The notes under the pieces are model-generated. The model saw nothing but the letters and a program-made list of their open reading frames with translations, searched no databases and was not told the origin of the DNA. Shown here in pieces: positions 47,905 to 59,941 of a DNA stretch of 64,000 nt (positions within the stretch are counted from its first letter, which is position 1; each line of letters starts with the position of its first letter). Origin of the DNA: Papio anubis (taxonomy: Eukaryota > Chordata > Mammalia > Primates > Cercopithecidae). The DNA is taken from positions 77,339,754-77,403,753 of the forward strand of contig NC_044989.1 of NCBI RefSeq assembly GCF_008728515.1, given 5' to 3'. Both the position numbers and the translations under genes were made by a program.

Positions 47905-48345
47905 ATGTGTGTGTGTGTGTGTGTGTGCACAAAAGGGAGGATTTAGTGGGAGTGAACGCTAGTTTGATTTTTTTTGGCTATACATATACATGCATATATG
48001 CTGATATATATACACACAAACATATACAAACACACATGCACATATACACACATTAATACAAAATATATACACAATACATTCATGTATATGTCTCATTTGT
48101 GCCACCTATATATATACACAGACATATATACATATCTACACATACGTATGTATATATAGGTGTATAAATATATGTGAATGTGTTGTGAATATATATACAT
48201 ATGTAGTTGGCACAAATGAGATTTATATAAACATACACAGACAAATGTACACATATACATATATATATGTGTATGTAGATAGGTGTGTGTGTGGGTATGT
48301 GTATGTGTGTGTGTGTATATGTGGTACAAATGAGACATATATCTG
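47905..48345. repeat. Compound TG/CA/TA low-complexity block with inverted repeats
   Basis: A (TG)n run at 47907-47928 is followed by about 360 bp of TATA/CACA/TGTG repeats. Within it, TGTCTCATTTGTGCCAC at 48089-48105 is inverted at 48321-48337 (GTGGTACAAATGAGACA, one mismatch). A second inverted partner GGCACAAATGAGA lies at about 48209-48221. Frames here are repeat translations. Confidence 0.9.
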
Positions 48346-48589
48346 GGTAGTGAAAATGGTGTAGCTATGATAATAATTGGTTACCAACTACTTAATATGT
48401 GATGTACCTGCCTTTTAAATATGTGAAAATAAATTGTCTTTACATAAAGAGATAACATGTTATTTTTAACAGAATATACAAATGAAGTGAGAAAAGTTTA
48501 CCCAGCACAAATCTAGTAAATCTACATGGAGAGGTAGGGATTGAACACAGAAATGTGTGAATCTAAAGTCAGCATTCTTACTTTTTAAA

Positions 48590-48852
48590 CGTTTGTTACA
48601 AAAATTTTCAAACCTCACAAAAAAAGTGGAGAAAAATCTCACAACAAATTCCCATGTGCCTATCACTCAGTTTTAACAATTGTCAAGACGTTTCCTTATT
48701 CATTTTATCTATTATTTATTTTTGTTTTATTTATCAGCTGAAGTATTATGAAACTGATTCAAGGTATCATGTCATTTCCCCTGCAAATTCCATCATTATT
48801 CACCTTTTCAAACAAATATGGAGCTATCTTATGCCTAAAACAAAATTGACTT
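48590..48852 (-). mobile_element. Ancient L1M 3' UTR, antisense, first piece
   Basis: CCCATGTGCCTATCACTCAG, TTTTAACAATTGTCAAGACG and TCAAGGTATCATGTCATTTC follow the reversed L1MC/ME 3' region. The piece is interrupted by a solo LTR and continues at 49209. Confidence 0.65.
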
Positions 48853-49208
48853 TAATACGGTTTGGCTGTGTCCCCACCCAAATCTCATCTTGAATTCTCA
48901 TGTGTTGTGAGAGGGACCCAGTGGGAGGTAATAGAATCATGAGGGCAGGTGTTTCCTGTGCTGTTCTCATGATAGTGAATAAGTCTCACGAGATCTGATG
49001 GTTTTTATAAGGAGGAGTTTTCCCGTGCAAGCTCTCTCTTTGCTTGCTGCCATCCATGTAAGATGTGCCTTGCTCCTCCTTGCCTTCCACCATGATTATG
49101 AAGCTTCTCCAGACACATGGAACTGTAAGTCCAGTTAAATCTCTTTCTTTTGTAAATTGTCCAGTCTTGGGTATGTGTTTATCAGCAGCATGAAAATAGA
49201 CAAACATA
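48853..49208 (+). mobile_element. Solo THE1/MST-type MaLR LTR
   Basis: The LTR begins TAATACGGTTTGGCTGTG (usual start TGATATGG) and ends GACAAACATA (usual end GACTAATACA). TATAAGG lies near 49005. It is about 356 bp with no internal sequence, so it is the product of LTR-LTR recombination. Flanks GACTT and GCATT are weakly similar. The minus frame at 48986-49207 is inside it. Confidence 0.87.
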
Positions 49209-49600
49209 GCATTTTTTTTTTTTTTTTGCTATCATCTGATATCCATCCCATAATCATTTTTTTCCCTGATAGTTTCCTGAAATAGTTTTTTACACTTGGT
49301 TTGAACAAAGATCCAATCCATACATTACATTTGGTTGTTATATCTCTTAAGAAGTACATTTAACGTAGAACAATTTCCTTCCTTTTTCTTTGAATTGTAT
49401 TAACTTGCTGGAGAAACTGAATTCATTGTCTTATAGAACATTCCACATTCTGGATTTGGACATTTGATTCTTTTTAGTGTCATTTAAGTAATTATTCTCT
49501 TATATTACCTGTACTGGGAGCTAAAGCTCACATTTTGGTTTAATTGCAGCTCAACTATTTATATGAAAATACTTCATAGGTGATCTTACGTGTTGTTTAC
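49209..49600 (-). mobile_element. Ancient L1M 3' UTR, antisense, second piece
   Basis: Continues the L1M split by the solo LTR: ACATTTGGTTGTTATATCTC, ACATTCCACATTCTGGATTT and AATACTTCATAGGTGATCTT. A T run lies at 49212-49228. Confidence 0.7.
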
Positions 49601-50533
49601 TGCATTAGAGCCAGCTCCAGATGCCTAAAAGAATGGGTACTTAATTTTAAAATGCAGGCTGTTTCCTTCTAGGCAGATTTCACTCCTTCACACTAGTCTA
49701 TGAACTCCTTCTCTGGGGACAATTTTTAACACATGGCCAACCAACGTGCAAAATGTGCAATAGGCAGACTTATTTTCTAGGAAAATAGTTACACATCTTT
49801 GGGAACTGGAATTTTAGTGTCAGCCACTATGCTCTATCACTCCACTGAATTGTACATTTGAAAATAATCCGATATCCAATTGCCACAGAATATTGGCAGA
49901 CAGTCTCAATGATGATGTCCCTGGAGGAGCCTTTGGCAGAATGACTAGAGTATATACTATTCAGCAGAGAAACATCTATGTGTCTGACACATGCACCCTC
50001 GATGCTACAGTGTAGAGATTCATTTTACTCAGAGGAAGCAATTGCCTCATTCACACTATGGAAAATAGTAGAAAAATAAGATTCGAAAATTTTGAAAGCA
50101 TAGGCAAAAAGAAGGAGGTCTGTCCCATAGTACAGTCATGCATGTATATCTGTGCCCATCTCTAACACTCACACAAACACACACACACACACACAATTTT
50201 TGTCATCCAGAAAAAGACAGAATGACTTTGAAGAGTTTCAAGTATTCACAATGCATTTATCATCAAAGCAAATGAAGTGACTTGGCTGGATAAAAGAAAG
50301 GGAAGCAGAAGCCTGATACTTAGAAAGGTAACTATTTTGATTGCTAACTTGTTCTGCATTTAGCAATCCAATCTTAGGATATCCAAAGAGGATATCCTGC
50401 TCCTCTTTGGGAGCAAATGTCCAAGAATAAAGATACATTTTGCTATAATTTGGTAGTTACAATGCATTTACTGGTTCAGAAACATGTTACATATCAGTTT
50501 GGGAGAAACCTTTACCAGAAATTATTGTTCCGG
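49601..50533. other. Unique DNA with a CA repeat and a short hairpin
   Basis: No gene or dispersed repeat is recognised. A (CA)n run lies at about 50168-50196, and a perfect 10-bp stem hairpin at 50382-50411. Confidence 0.45.
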
Positions 50534-50577
50534 GCACGCCGACTACATCTTGGCACACCGACTACATCTTGGCACAC
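50534..50577. repeat. 19-bp tandem repeat, about 2.3 copies
   Basis: GACTACATCTTGGCACACC starts at 50541 and again at 50560, with a further partial copy before it (GCACGCC). It is locally GC-rich against the AT-rich background. Confidence 0.85.
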
Positions 50578-50791
50578 CTTTAGCAAAGTATTTGTTTTTG
50601 CTTTGGTTTCAAACATAACATTGATTTAAATTAGGTGAGTGCATTGCGAAATGAACTGAGCCTTACTTACTCAGTCATTTCAGGCACAGCTTATTGTTGT
50701 GTCTATTGTTATTAGTTCTCTTTTTTTCACAGCCATTCCTCTGCAGAATTCTTAAGGAAGGCAAGTGCTGGCAGAGGAGTTAAAAGCGTGA

Positions 50792-51248
50792 TGTATTAAT
50801 TTGCCAGGGCTGCAGGCTGAGTGGCTTAAATAACAAATATTTATTGTTCTAGACTTGTGAAGGCTAAAACTCCGAGATCTGGGTTTCTGGAGAGTTGGTT
50901 CTTTCTGAGAGCTGTGAGGAAGGAGCTGTTCTATGTCTCTCCCTGTACTTCTGGTGGTTTGCTAGCTAGCAATCTTTGGCATTCATTGGGTTGTAGAAAC
51001 ATCACCCCAATCTTTGCCTTCATCTTCACATGATGTTCTCCCTGTGTGTTTCTGTGCCTAATCTTCCCATTTTATAAAGACACCAGTCACATTGGATTAA
51101 TGGTCTACCCTACTCCAGGGTCACTTCACTTTATCTTAACATATTATATCTGCAATGACTCTATTTCCAAATCAATTCACATTCTGAGGAACTGGAGATT
51201 GGGATTTTATCATCTGAATTTTAGAGGGACAAATTTCAACTCATAACA
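50792..51248 (-). mobile_element. MLT1-type MaLR LTR, antisense, solo
   Basis: Plus-strand bounds are TGTATTAATTTGCCAGGGCT and CAACTCATAACA. Interior landmarks are AAATAACAAATATTTATTGT, GACACCAGTCACATTGGATT and ATTTCCAAATCAATTCACAT. This is the reverse of the MLT1 LTR layout, and its 457 bp is close to full length. Confidence 0.8.
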
Positions 51249-51283
51249 CACAATAAACCAATCGTACTTGGATGATAAACTAT

Positions 51284-51490
51284 TAGGGTTTATGAACCTC
51301 AGCATTATTGACATTTTGGGCATACTTATTCTTTGTCTAGTTCGGGGTTGAGGTCCAGGCTGTCTTGTGCATTGTAGGATGTTTAGCAGCATCCCTTTCC
51401 TTTGCCTACAAGATGCCAGTAGCATTCCCACCCCCAGTCATGACAGTCAAAAATGGCTCCAGGCTTTGCCAAATGTTCCCTGGAAGGCAA
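51284..51490 (-). mobile_element. MER5A-like hAT-Charlie transposon
   Basis: Reverse-complement MER5A order: GAACCTCAGCATTATTGACA, GTCTTGTGCATTGTAGGATG, TTTAGCAGCATCCCTTTCCT, then GTCATGACAGTCAAAAATGG. Its outer end is degenerate. Confidence 0.8.
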
Positions 51491-52277
51491 GCTATCACTA
51501 ACTGCAAAGAATGATTAAATAGCTTTCAAGTTATTTCTATATAGCCATAGTGACAAACAAACAAACAAACAAACAAAAATATAAGCTAACTCTTGTTATT
51601 TCCAGAGGAATAGCAGTGAAGTTAGAGTTAACTTTTTCAAATAATGCTCATTTGTTTTTGTTAAATAAAGTGATTATTTTTATATCTAGATACAAAGATA
51701 TTTTGATACAAAGCATATCTCTTGATTTTCTCATCTTATATTTCTCTGCATTTTTATTTTGCTATGTCCTGAAAATAAAGTCAAATGCAGACAATGGAAG
51801 ATATTATGTTAAGGAAAAAATAAAGCAGCATGTGCTTCTGCTTATACACAAAATAATCATGGTTTTATAATGATATATATGTATGTATGTATGATTATAT
51901 ATGTGTGCATGTGTGTGTAATGGTACATTCAGAATTGTCAGCTGAAGTATTGACATGAAAAATTATTTTTATGCTAAGTGAATCAAGAGAAGTGGACCCA
52001 TACGTGCATTTAGGTGTTATAATGAAGTTTTAGCATGAATTATTTGGCATTAAAAAGTACATGAACAGCCATCATAGATCAACTTTTATAAACAACCAAT
52101 AAAGTCAATTTGTGTTACAGCTTCTTAATATAACTTTCTTAATCTTGAAAATTCAACTGGAGAATTTCTGTATGCATATGATTAAAACCATGCTGGAAAA
52201 GAGTTCTAAATAAAAGTTCTATTGACTTGAATTTTTAAAAATCACTATTTTATATACAATTACTTTTAAAACCTTTA
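51491..52277. other. Unique DNA with small microsatellites
   Basis: A (CAAA)n run lies at 51553-51577 and a TATG/TG run at about 51871-51918. The frame at 51550-51870 begins in the first repeat and has no domain. Confidence 0.45.
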
Positions 52278-53535
52278 TTCTCCAGCTTGAATTTTTCTTA
52301 TTATTATTTTAATACATACACAATAACTATATGTTTTTCATGGGCATAGTGTGATATTTTGATACATGCATACCATATGTAATTATCAATTCAGAGTAAT
52401 TAGCATATCTTTCATCTCGAACATTTATTGTTTCTTTGTGTTGAGAACACTCGAAGTCCATTCTTCTAGCTATTTGAAAATGTACAATAAATTGTTTATC
52501 CTAAACACTCTATAGTGCTATAGAACACTAGAACTTGTCCTTCCAATACAGCTGTAATTTAACCAACCTCTGACTATCCCCATCTCCCCACTCTCCTATC
52601 CACCTTTTAATAACCACTATTCTACTCTCTATTACTAGAAAATCAGCCTTTTAGTTTCCACATACTAGTGAGAAAACACAGTATTTATCTTTCTGTGCCT
52701 GACTTATTTCATTTAATATACCTGAGCTCATCCGTGTTGCTCTGAATGACAGTTTGTCATTTCTTTAACTAAATAATATTTCATTGCATATATATATACA
52801 CCACATTTTCTTTATCCATTCATCTGTTGATAGGCAACTTAGGTTCATTCCTTATCTCTGCTATTGTGAATAATGCTACAAAAAACATAAGAATGCATAT
52901 ATCTACTTGACATACTGATTTCTTTTCTTTTTTCTTTTCTTTTTGATATATATCCAGTGGTGGGATTGCTGGATCATTCTTAATTGTTTGAGGAACCTCC
53001 ATACTGCTTTCTATAATGGCTGTGCTAATTTACATTCCAGCAATAGCGTACAAGTGTTCTTCCGAGCCTTGCCAGCATTTGTTAATTTTTGTCTTTTTAA
53101 TGGTAGCTATTCTAGCTAGAGTGAGATGATATCTCATTCTGGTTTTGACTTTTATTTCTCTCATGATTATTGATATTGAGTGTTTTTGAGACACCTGTTG
53201 ACCATTTGTATGTCTTCTATTAGGAAATGTCCTCTCACCTTATTTACCCATTTTTAAATTAAATTATTTAATTTTGTTGTTGTTGAATTGCTTGAGTTTC
53301 TTATTTATTATTGATATTAATCCCTTGTCAGATGAATAGTATGCAAATACTTCCTCTCATTCTGCAGGTTGTCTCTTTGCTCTGTTTATTGTTTTCTTTG
53401 CTGTGCAGAAGCTGTTTAGTTTGATATAATCCCACTTGTCTATTATCGCTTTTGTTGACTGTGCTTTTTGAGATCTTGTTCATGAAATCTTTGCCCAGAC
53501 CAATGTTCTTTATTGTTTCCTATCTCTATATGTAT
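52278..53535 (-). mobile_element. L1 (L1MA/MB-type) 3' part, antisense
   Basis: About 1.25 kb of reversed L1 3' UTR and ORF2 end. Landmarks are TTATCCATTCATCTGTTGAT, GTGGGATTGCTGGATCATTC, GCTAGAGTGAGATGATATCT, CTTGTCAGATGAATAGTATG and TGCTGTGCAGAAGCTGTTTA. Frames are broken. It is parallel in structure to the L1 at 43548-44640. Confidence 0.87.
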
Positions 53536-54334
53536 TTTGCTTGGTAAACCTCTGTTTATTTTAGACATTATTTAAAAAGAAGTGAAATGACCAAAGTTGA
53601 GAAATTCAATAGCTACAAAGGCAATATTCCTTTTTTGTAGTAAAGAATGGTCTCCGTAATATATTCTAACTTATGAGCACTTATCCTTTGGAGCAGAGGT
53701 CGAAAACAGTACCCAACAGGATTCTAGTTTGTAGATGTGATTTGTTAGAACCAAGTCTTTTGTTTGTTTGTTTTTGCTTTGTTTTTAATCCATTCTAAGC
53801 AATACAAGCAGGGAATATTATGTAAAAATCTGGGATTCTGGAATTTCTTGTGAAATCAACAGATCTGGGATCCTTAACCTCATATTCCTGCATGGCAACC
53901 ATGAGCTGGAGGTAATAGGCTGCTACCACTTTTGGATGGCCACTGGTTCCAACATCGCCAATTCTCTACTTGACGTCTAATGCCAGGTACTGTTTATAAT
54001 TGTGGTAGGTTTTGTTTGTTTTAATGTAGCCCAATTCCTTCAACTATATTACCCTATAAATAGCATATAAGTTTACCATCTGGACTTGAAGATTGAATCT
54101 ATGGAATCTAAAGATCCAGGTGTCAGAATACTTCTATAAGGAAATAGGACAATAAAGATACAATATTGTTATGAAGACCAAGAATCTGAACCTGCAACAG
54201 TCTGTGCATTCAAGCATTTTACAGAAGTTATTGCCAGTAACTGCTTGGAACTCTTAGAAACAAACTAGGTTTCTGATCTAAATAGATATCTACAGATATC
54301 TGAATATTGCAAAATACATCTTTTACCTACTTCT
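53536..54334. other. Unique DNA, nothing recognised
   Basis: A TTTGTTTG-rich patch lies near 53759-53785. No element or gene is recognised. Confidence 0.42.
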
Positions 54335-54470
54335 TTTTGCTAGCTGTGTACTGTTGACATTACTTAATCTCTCCAAACCACTCTTTCTACTTCTGTAAAA
54401 TGGAAAAGTAATTTTATTTATTTAATAGGTTTGAGTATTAGATAAGTAAATACACTTTAACTTCTTGAAA
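54335..54470 (+). mobile_element. MIR fragment
   Basis: GCTAGCTGTGTACTGTTGAC, a degenerate TTACTTAATCTCTCC and CTACTTCTGTAAAATGGAAA correspond to the MIR core. Its end fades into AT-rich sequence. Confidence 0.6.
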
Positions 54471-54679
54471 TTATCATTGTCAGAGTAAGAACTTCTCAAA
54501 TATTATTAATCAGTACTCTTATTACAAATATTTTGATAATTCAATCACATATGCTCTAAGTAATCATGACAATGTCTTATATTCTCAGATGATTTAAAAA
54601 ATGGGTAATTTTGTGTATCTAGGTAAACCAGATCCTTAAAACCTTTTTTTGAAAAAATAGATAACACTCTGCCTTAGAG

Positions 54680-54895
54680 CAATGGTTCTTCATTCTGGGC
54701 AGTCTTGCTCTCCATGGGATATTTGGTAATGTCTGCAGATATTTTTGATAGTTAGGATATGGAGGGGCTGCTATTGTCACCTAGTGGGCAAAGACCAGGG
54801 ATGCTGCTAAACATCCTATGTGCACAGAAAACAGCCTCACACAACAAAGAATTATCCAGTTCTAAATGTTGGCAGTGCAAGTTTCAGAAACCCTT
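54680..54895 (+). mobile_element. MER5A-like hAT-Charlie transposon
   Basis: Begins CAATGGTTCTTCATTCTGGG and ends CAGAAACCCTT, with GGGATGCTGCTAAACATCCT inside. Flanks CCTTAGAG (54672-54679) and CGCTAGAG (54896-54903) match at 6 of 8 positions, as expected for a hAT target duplication. Confidence 0.85.
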
Positions 54896-54903
54896 CGCTA
54901 GAG

Positions 54904-55779
54904 ATTTTTACCATGAGAAACTAAGGGATTATTGTTAGGAGAGTGGGAAAAAAGATACTCATAAAAGCAGGATCTGTTTAGGGAAAGGCTAAATAAGAGC
55001 AAAAGAATTGTTTTCATTTGCACTATGCACTTCCTAAAGAAGTTCTCATTGTCAAAGGAATTAAGTGCTCTTTGGGCCACAGACGTTTGACTTTCAAAAG
55101 AAAGCTTTTAGAATCAAGAAAAGAATCCATCATCTTAATACTTAAGACTGAGTGACTGAAGTCAAAGTAAGTGAATACCACTAGTGAATCACTAGCCATG
55201 TGTATGAGTGTGCTCCTAAAATTAATACATGTAATGTCATGGTCTGAAATTATTTGCTATACTTTTCCTCTGGGACAGATAGTACGGCAAAATTTTAAAA
55301 GTCCCCAGACATCTGTAAAACCAGGTTTTGTGTAGGGCTGTCATCTGTTAGTATTAACTATTTACACAAAGACACAATTAATTATCAAATTTGCAATTTG
55401 AGCACCTGAATAAAGACTTTTTTTCACTCTGTTTCACCTTGTCAAATAGGAAACTGAAAATAGTGGATGATTTTCATGGCAGTGGAAGCATCTATGTAAA
55501 TCAACCATCCATTTCATTCTACTATGCTACTATCTTTAGACATGTAATTGTTTCTTGGGTCTTAAATGCTTTCATTTCCATTTTATCCTTGAGGTCCAGC
55601 AGTAATTTATATATATATCTTTAAAAAATTATTTTATTTATAAATGAGACGTAGATTGTTTGAAGACATTTTGACCTTTGACCATGTGAGGGATCAGTAA
55701 AGGAAAAAAAAACAAAGGAATACAGAAGGATTCCTGGCAAAAGGAATGGGAAAAAATACAGTTACGTCTCCCCCCTGAC
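54904..55779. other. Unique DNA, nothing recognised
   Basis: No element or gene is recognised. Frames at 54898-55080 (-) and 55391-55624 (+) lack motifs. Confidence 0.42.
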
Positions 55780-56093
55780 TTTTTTTTTTTTTTTTTTTTT
55801 TGACAGAGTTTTGCTCTTTGCTATTGTTGGCCAGGCTTGAGTACATTGCAGTGCATGATCTCAGCTCACTGCAACCTCTGGCTCCCAGATTCAAGCCATT
55901 CTCCTGCCTCAACCTCCCGGGTAGCTGGGATTGCAGGCATCTGCCACCACGCCCAGCTAATTTTTTGTACTTTTAGCAGAGACTGGTTTCATCATGTTGG
56001 CCATGCTGGTCTGGAACCCCTGACTTCAGGTGATCCACCCGCCTCGGCCTCCCAAAGTGCTGGGATTGCAGGTGTGAGCCACTGTGCCTGGTC
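55780..56093 (-). mobile_element. Older Alu (AluJ/S-like), antisense
   Basis: A 22-T run followed by a reversed Alu body with many substitutions (TGTTGGCCAGGCTTGAGTAC, GATTGCAGGCATCTGCCACC), ending near GCCTGGTC. Frames at 55694-56231 overlap it. Confidence 0.9.
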
Positions 56094-59000
56094 AACATCT
56101 GCCTTTTCACAAAAGAGATAATCAAATGTGTAAAAGTAACCATTAAAAGCCATGTTACTCATCCAATAAGTTAAAGTCTCCTCCCATCTTTCACCTGGTA
56201 TTTTTTTACTGATCTGAAGAAGCCATACCATACCATATTTTATAATAATAGGTTAGAATCTATATAACAGGTTTTATTATAACATTTTATAAGCATTGCT
56301 TTTCTACTCTATTATTACAAGGTGTGTGTGTGTGTAGGGATGTGTGTGTGTGTGCAAGTATCCTCATGAAAGTTTCTATTAATTTTCATTTTAATTATTT
56401 TCTTACAATACTAAGGATGCTGACGCAGTTTTTTTTTTTTTTGGTTTTTTTAAAGTGAAAAATGTGTTTGATACAAAACTCAGCTTCATTGATTTTCTTC
56501 AGGGCATATACAATGGAATAGCTTTCCATTTGAATTCACGAATATAATAAGCTTTTAGGCCCATTCAATAATTCTTGAAAAGGAGCTAGGAATCCTAGGA
56601 TAAAGATTAAAAAAAAAAAACACTATCAAATGAAAAGAAAGGGATATTTTACTAAAATAGTTTAAGTAAAATGGAAAGCAACTGTGTGGAATCTGAGAGT
56701 GCAAAGAAGTGAGTCCTTGGTGATAACTACAACCTTACTGGTTTAAAGAAACCATAACTAGTAGACAAAATGTAAATTTATCATGAAGGCAGAATTCAGA
56801 TACAGGAGAAATGCTGTTACAGGAAATTTTACTTTCATTTGTAGATATGACAACATTCTCCTACATCTCCATGACTGATCACTGCAAATACTTAAATCCA
56901 AATAAGATATTCATACTTTTAAATACTAAATAAACAAAATTTAATAGTTTAATAAGACAACAATGCAGGTATGGTGGAGAGGAAAATAAGTGGAAGAATT
57001 AAGGTTCAATATGAAGCATAGTAGAACAAAGTATTTAAAAATCAGTATATATTATCAGGAACTAATAATAACAGATCTGTGGAAATGGATAATAGAAAGA
57101 CAATTGCAGGCCTAGGACTCTCAATTTTAAAAGACTACATTTAAAGTTTGCTTTGTGTTTTCTGAAGATTTATTCCAGGCCTAAAATGATTGCTTACAGC
57201 TGACAGCTTGCTAGTCTCCCAGTGATTTCAATAATTATCTCTATTGAGTTAGGGTATTGATCTGTAGCTGCTAGCCATTTCAAAAGTCCCCTTTTATCTG
57301 CTAGAGGTAATAGAATTAATGAGTCTCTTTGCCAAACATAAAAGGAACATTGGGTACACAATTAGGTCACAATATGAAACTGAAAAAAAAGTAAGGGAAA
57401 ATTAAATTGAAATTTTGAGCTAAAAGAAATTTATATAAAATATCTTCCCATTTAATGTGTTTGTGAAATATAAGTATCTTACTAAGACAATGGCTAAAGG
57501 AAATCAAATGAACTGACTACAGAATCTTCAAGTAATCTGTATTGATGTGAGTGGTAGATAATTCAAACTTATGTGATTTTGAGTTAGAAATGTCCTTAGT
57601 GACTTACAAAATAAAACTTTCAATGGAAAGTATTGTATGATAAGTTTTAGAGTTCTGACTCAAGTCAGGATGCCTAAAATGAAATCTGGCTTTGAATAGT
57701 TTCTAGTTCTGAGACATTGTCTCAGATTTTTTTGTCTGAGACATGGGGAAACCATAGTAGCAATCTCAAGGAGCTGTTCTGAGGCGTCAATAAGGGGGCA
57801 GGTCAGAGAGATGGTGCCTTGGGAGAGGATGCCTATAGAGACTGTGCAAGCTTCTAGCCAAATATGCAAATGTTTAGAAGCCACAAGTAATGGTTTCCAG
57901 CAAACTCTTCAAAAACAAATTGGTTGAAAATTACATTGTACATTGTTCAAAACTACAAATGAATAAAATGTAAATATGTCCAATTGCTAACTTTAAAACT
58001 GTTTTCCAGCAGCAGTCACTCTTGTTTCCAAATAACAAGAGGGAAGATGCTGGACAACTACTTCTCCACAATAAAAAAGTATGCACTGATTTGCTTCACT
58101 TTGCATTTTGTGAGAGACTTTATCAAAGCTATTTAATTAAATAAGTAACGGAAATACTGTGCAGGGTAAATGGAGTAAACATAGCTAAATAGCTAGGATA
58201 GGTACAAGCCAGAGAAAAATTCCCAAACTAGATTATTTCTCATTAATTTGACACTCCCAATAAGCACAGACATTATTATGGCCTTCGGCTTAATGACACC
58301 CATTTATAATTAGTAAGAGACACCTGCTTAGTTTCAAGAATCATGGTTTATAAAAGTAGGAAGGGTACCACAGGCTGACCTCTGTGTTTAAAAGTAGAAA
58401 CAATCAGGCTGGTATTTCTTTAGTTTGAGTAATTGCTGTTTTTAAAAGTAAAGCAGGCATCAATGACTGGAAAAATTGCAAAATCAGTGACTGGAAAAAT
58501 TCATTTTTGACCAATTTATCATTTCAACAAGTTTGTTTTTGACTTATTCATTTGCAACCTTTTCCCCAAACAATTTATTAGCAACCAGATCACTTGCTTC
58601 TCTCAGGGCAGAGATTCAGCAGCTGCATTTATTCCTGCTCCAATGGCAAGGCTGAGCCAAGAGCAGGGGGAGCCCTGTGATAGCTGGCTCCCAAGGAAGT
58701 AACAGTGCCAGCAAAGGAGGATACTGACTCAGCTACTTAGAGTTACCACAACCCACATAGAAAGGGAGCTGTCCAGCACAGCGGTGCTCTCTCTGCCATG
58801 ACAGCTTGCTGTGCGGCTTTCCCCATCCACCTCCCTGGGCTCCTGGATACCTGACGAAGCAAAATAAAAAGACACCACAGAGACATCCTCTTCTCTGTGA
58901 CTGGGTCTTTGATTCTTACAAAAGAACATGTCCAACCTCTAGTAGAAATCAGCCTTGCTCTTTCTCGGCACACGTCCATCTCTTTTTATTTAAAAAGTCA

Positions 59001-59740
59001 ACATGAGAATAAGTATGTGGCTTATGAAAAAATAAGGCAGTTTAGAGGGAAGACAACCAATAAATGCATTGGAGAAGATGCCCTTCTATGAAATAAACTT
59101 GCTTCAAGAATAAGATTTTATTAAAAAATTAAATTTGTATTTTCCAGTAGACTCAAATGTACAGCACCTGTATACATCAAGAACTTGTACAAATGAAATA
59201 ATCATAATGTGAGATCAAGGGTAACTACAAGACTGAGACCAACATAAATCAAAAATACAAAGTAGGCAACTAGGAGCAGATTGCCTATAACAGAAAACAG
59301 AAGAAATTATTTAAATCAAGGCTTAAAATCAATAAAAAAGGATAAAGAGATGAAAGTGATGGAAAAAAGTGTTAAAATATATGAAAAGACTGTCATAAAA
59401 ATACACACAAAGTAATGCTACAGTAAAAGATGTAAAACTCATTCCCTGAATAAATATTGAAGATTTCACATTATTGTGTATCAGAAAGAAATTGTATGTA
59501 CCTGGGTTTATTCTTGGCTAAGTTATGGAATCCTAATGATGTAGAGAAAAAATAATTCAAAGCCTCTTTTTTCCTTCCTCAAAAAATGGTTTCCATTTTG
59601 GTGGGAAAATTCTGCTTGTTATCTAATTTCCCTTCACACCCTAAATATCTAAAGGCAAGGTAAAACTTCTGCAACATTTTGAAAGATAATGATTATAGCC
59701 CAAGATTTTTTCATAGAGACAAACTATAGTTCATATAACA
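56094..59740. other. 3.6 kb repeat-free DNA; conserved-element candidates
   Basis: No dispersed repeat is recognised over 3.6 kb, which is unusual for this window. Small GT runs lie at about 56322-56355. Segments at 57160-57380 and 58230-58330 carry dense homeodomain/MEIS-like motifs (CAGCTGACAGC, CATTAATTTGACA, TTATAATTAG). The block at 58600-58870 is GC-richer, with overlapping short frames (58729-58979 -, 58806-59006 +), but has no recognisable protein domain. Confidence 0.45.
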
Positions 59741-59941
59741 TAGGATTTGGCAAACTCAACCTGTGTGCAAAATCAGGCCTACCACTTGTGGTTAATGAAG
59801 TTTTATTGTAACACAGCCATGTCCATTCTTTTGCATGTTGTTATTGCTGCTTTCACACTATAATGAGAGAGTACTGTATGGTCTACAAAGCCTTAAATAT
59901 TTAGCATCCGGCTTTTAACAGAAAAACTTTGCTGACCTCTG
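59741..59941 (+). mobile_element. MER58-like hAT-Charlie transposon
   Basis: Starts near TAGGATTTGGCAAACT and ends TTTGCTGACCTCTG, with GTTTTATTGTAACACAGCCA and GCTGCTTTCACACTATAATG inside. ATATAACA (59733-59740) and ATACAAAA (59942-59949) match at 6 of 8 positions, fitting an 8-bp target duplication. Confidence 0.8.

Noticed and set aside
47905..48345. Possible CRISPR-like or satellite array
   Set aside because: Units are di- and tetranucleotide microsatellites without regular repeat-spacer structure; this is a eukaryotic genome.
51550..51870. 106-codon plus-strand frame
   Set aside because: It starts in a CAAA microsatellite and is dominated by AT-driven I/L/F/K residues; no recognisable domain.
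58729..58979. Two overlapping minus-strand frames in a GC-richer patch
   Set aside because: Two frames of one patch both open suggests low stop density rather than coding; no motif or splice signal. Kept only as part of the repeat-free block.
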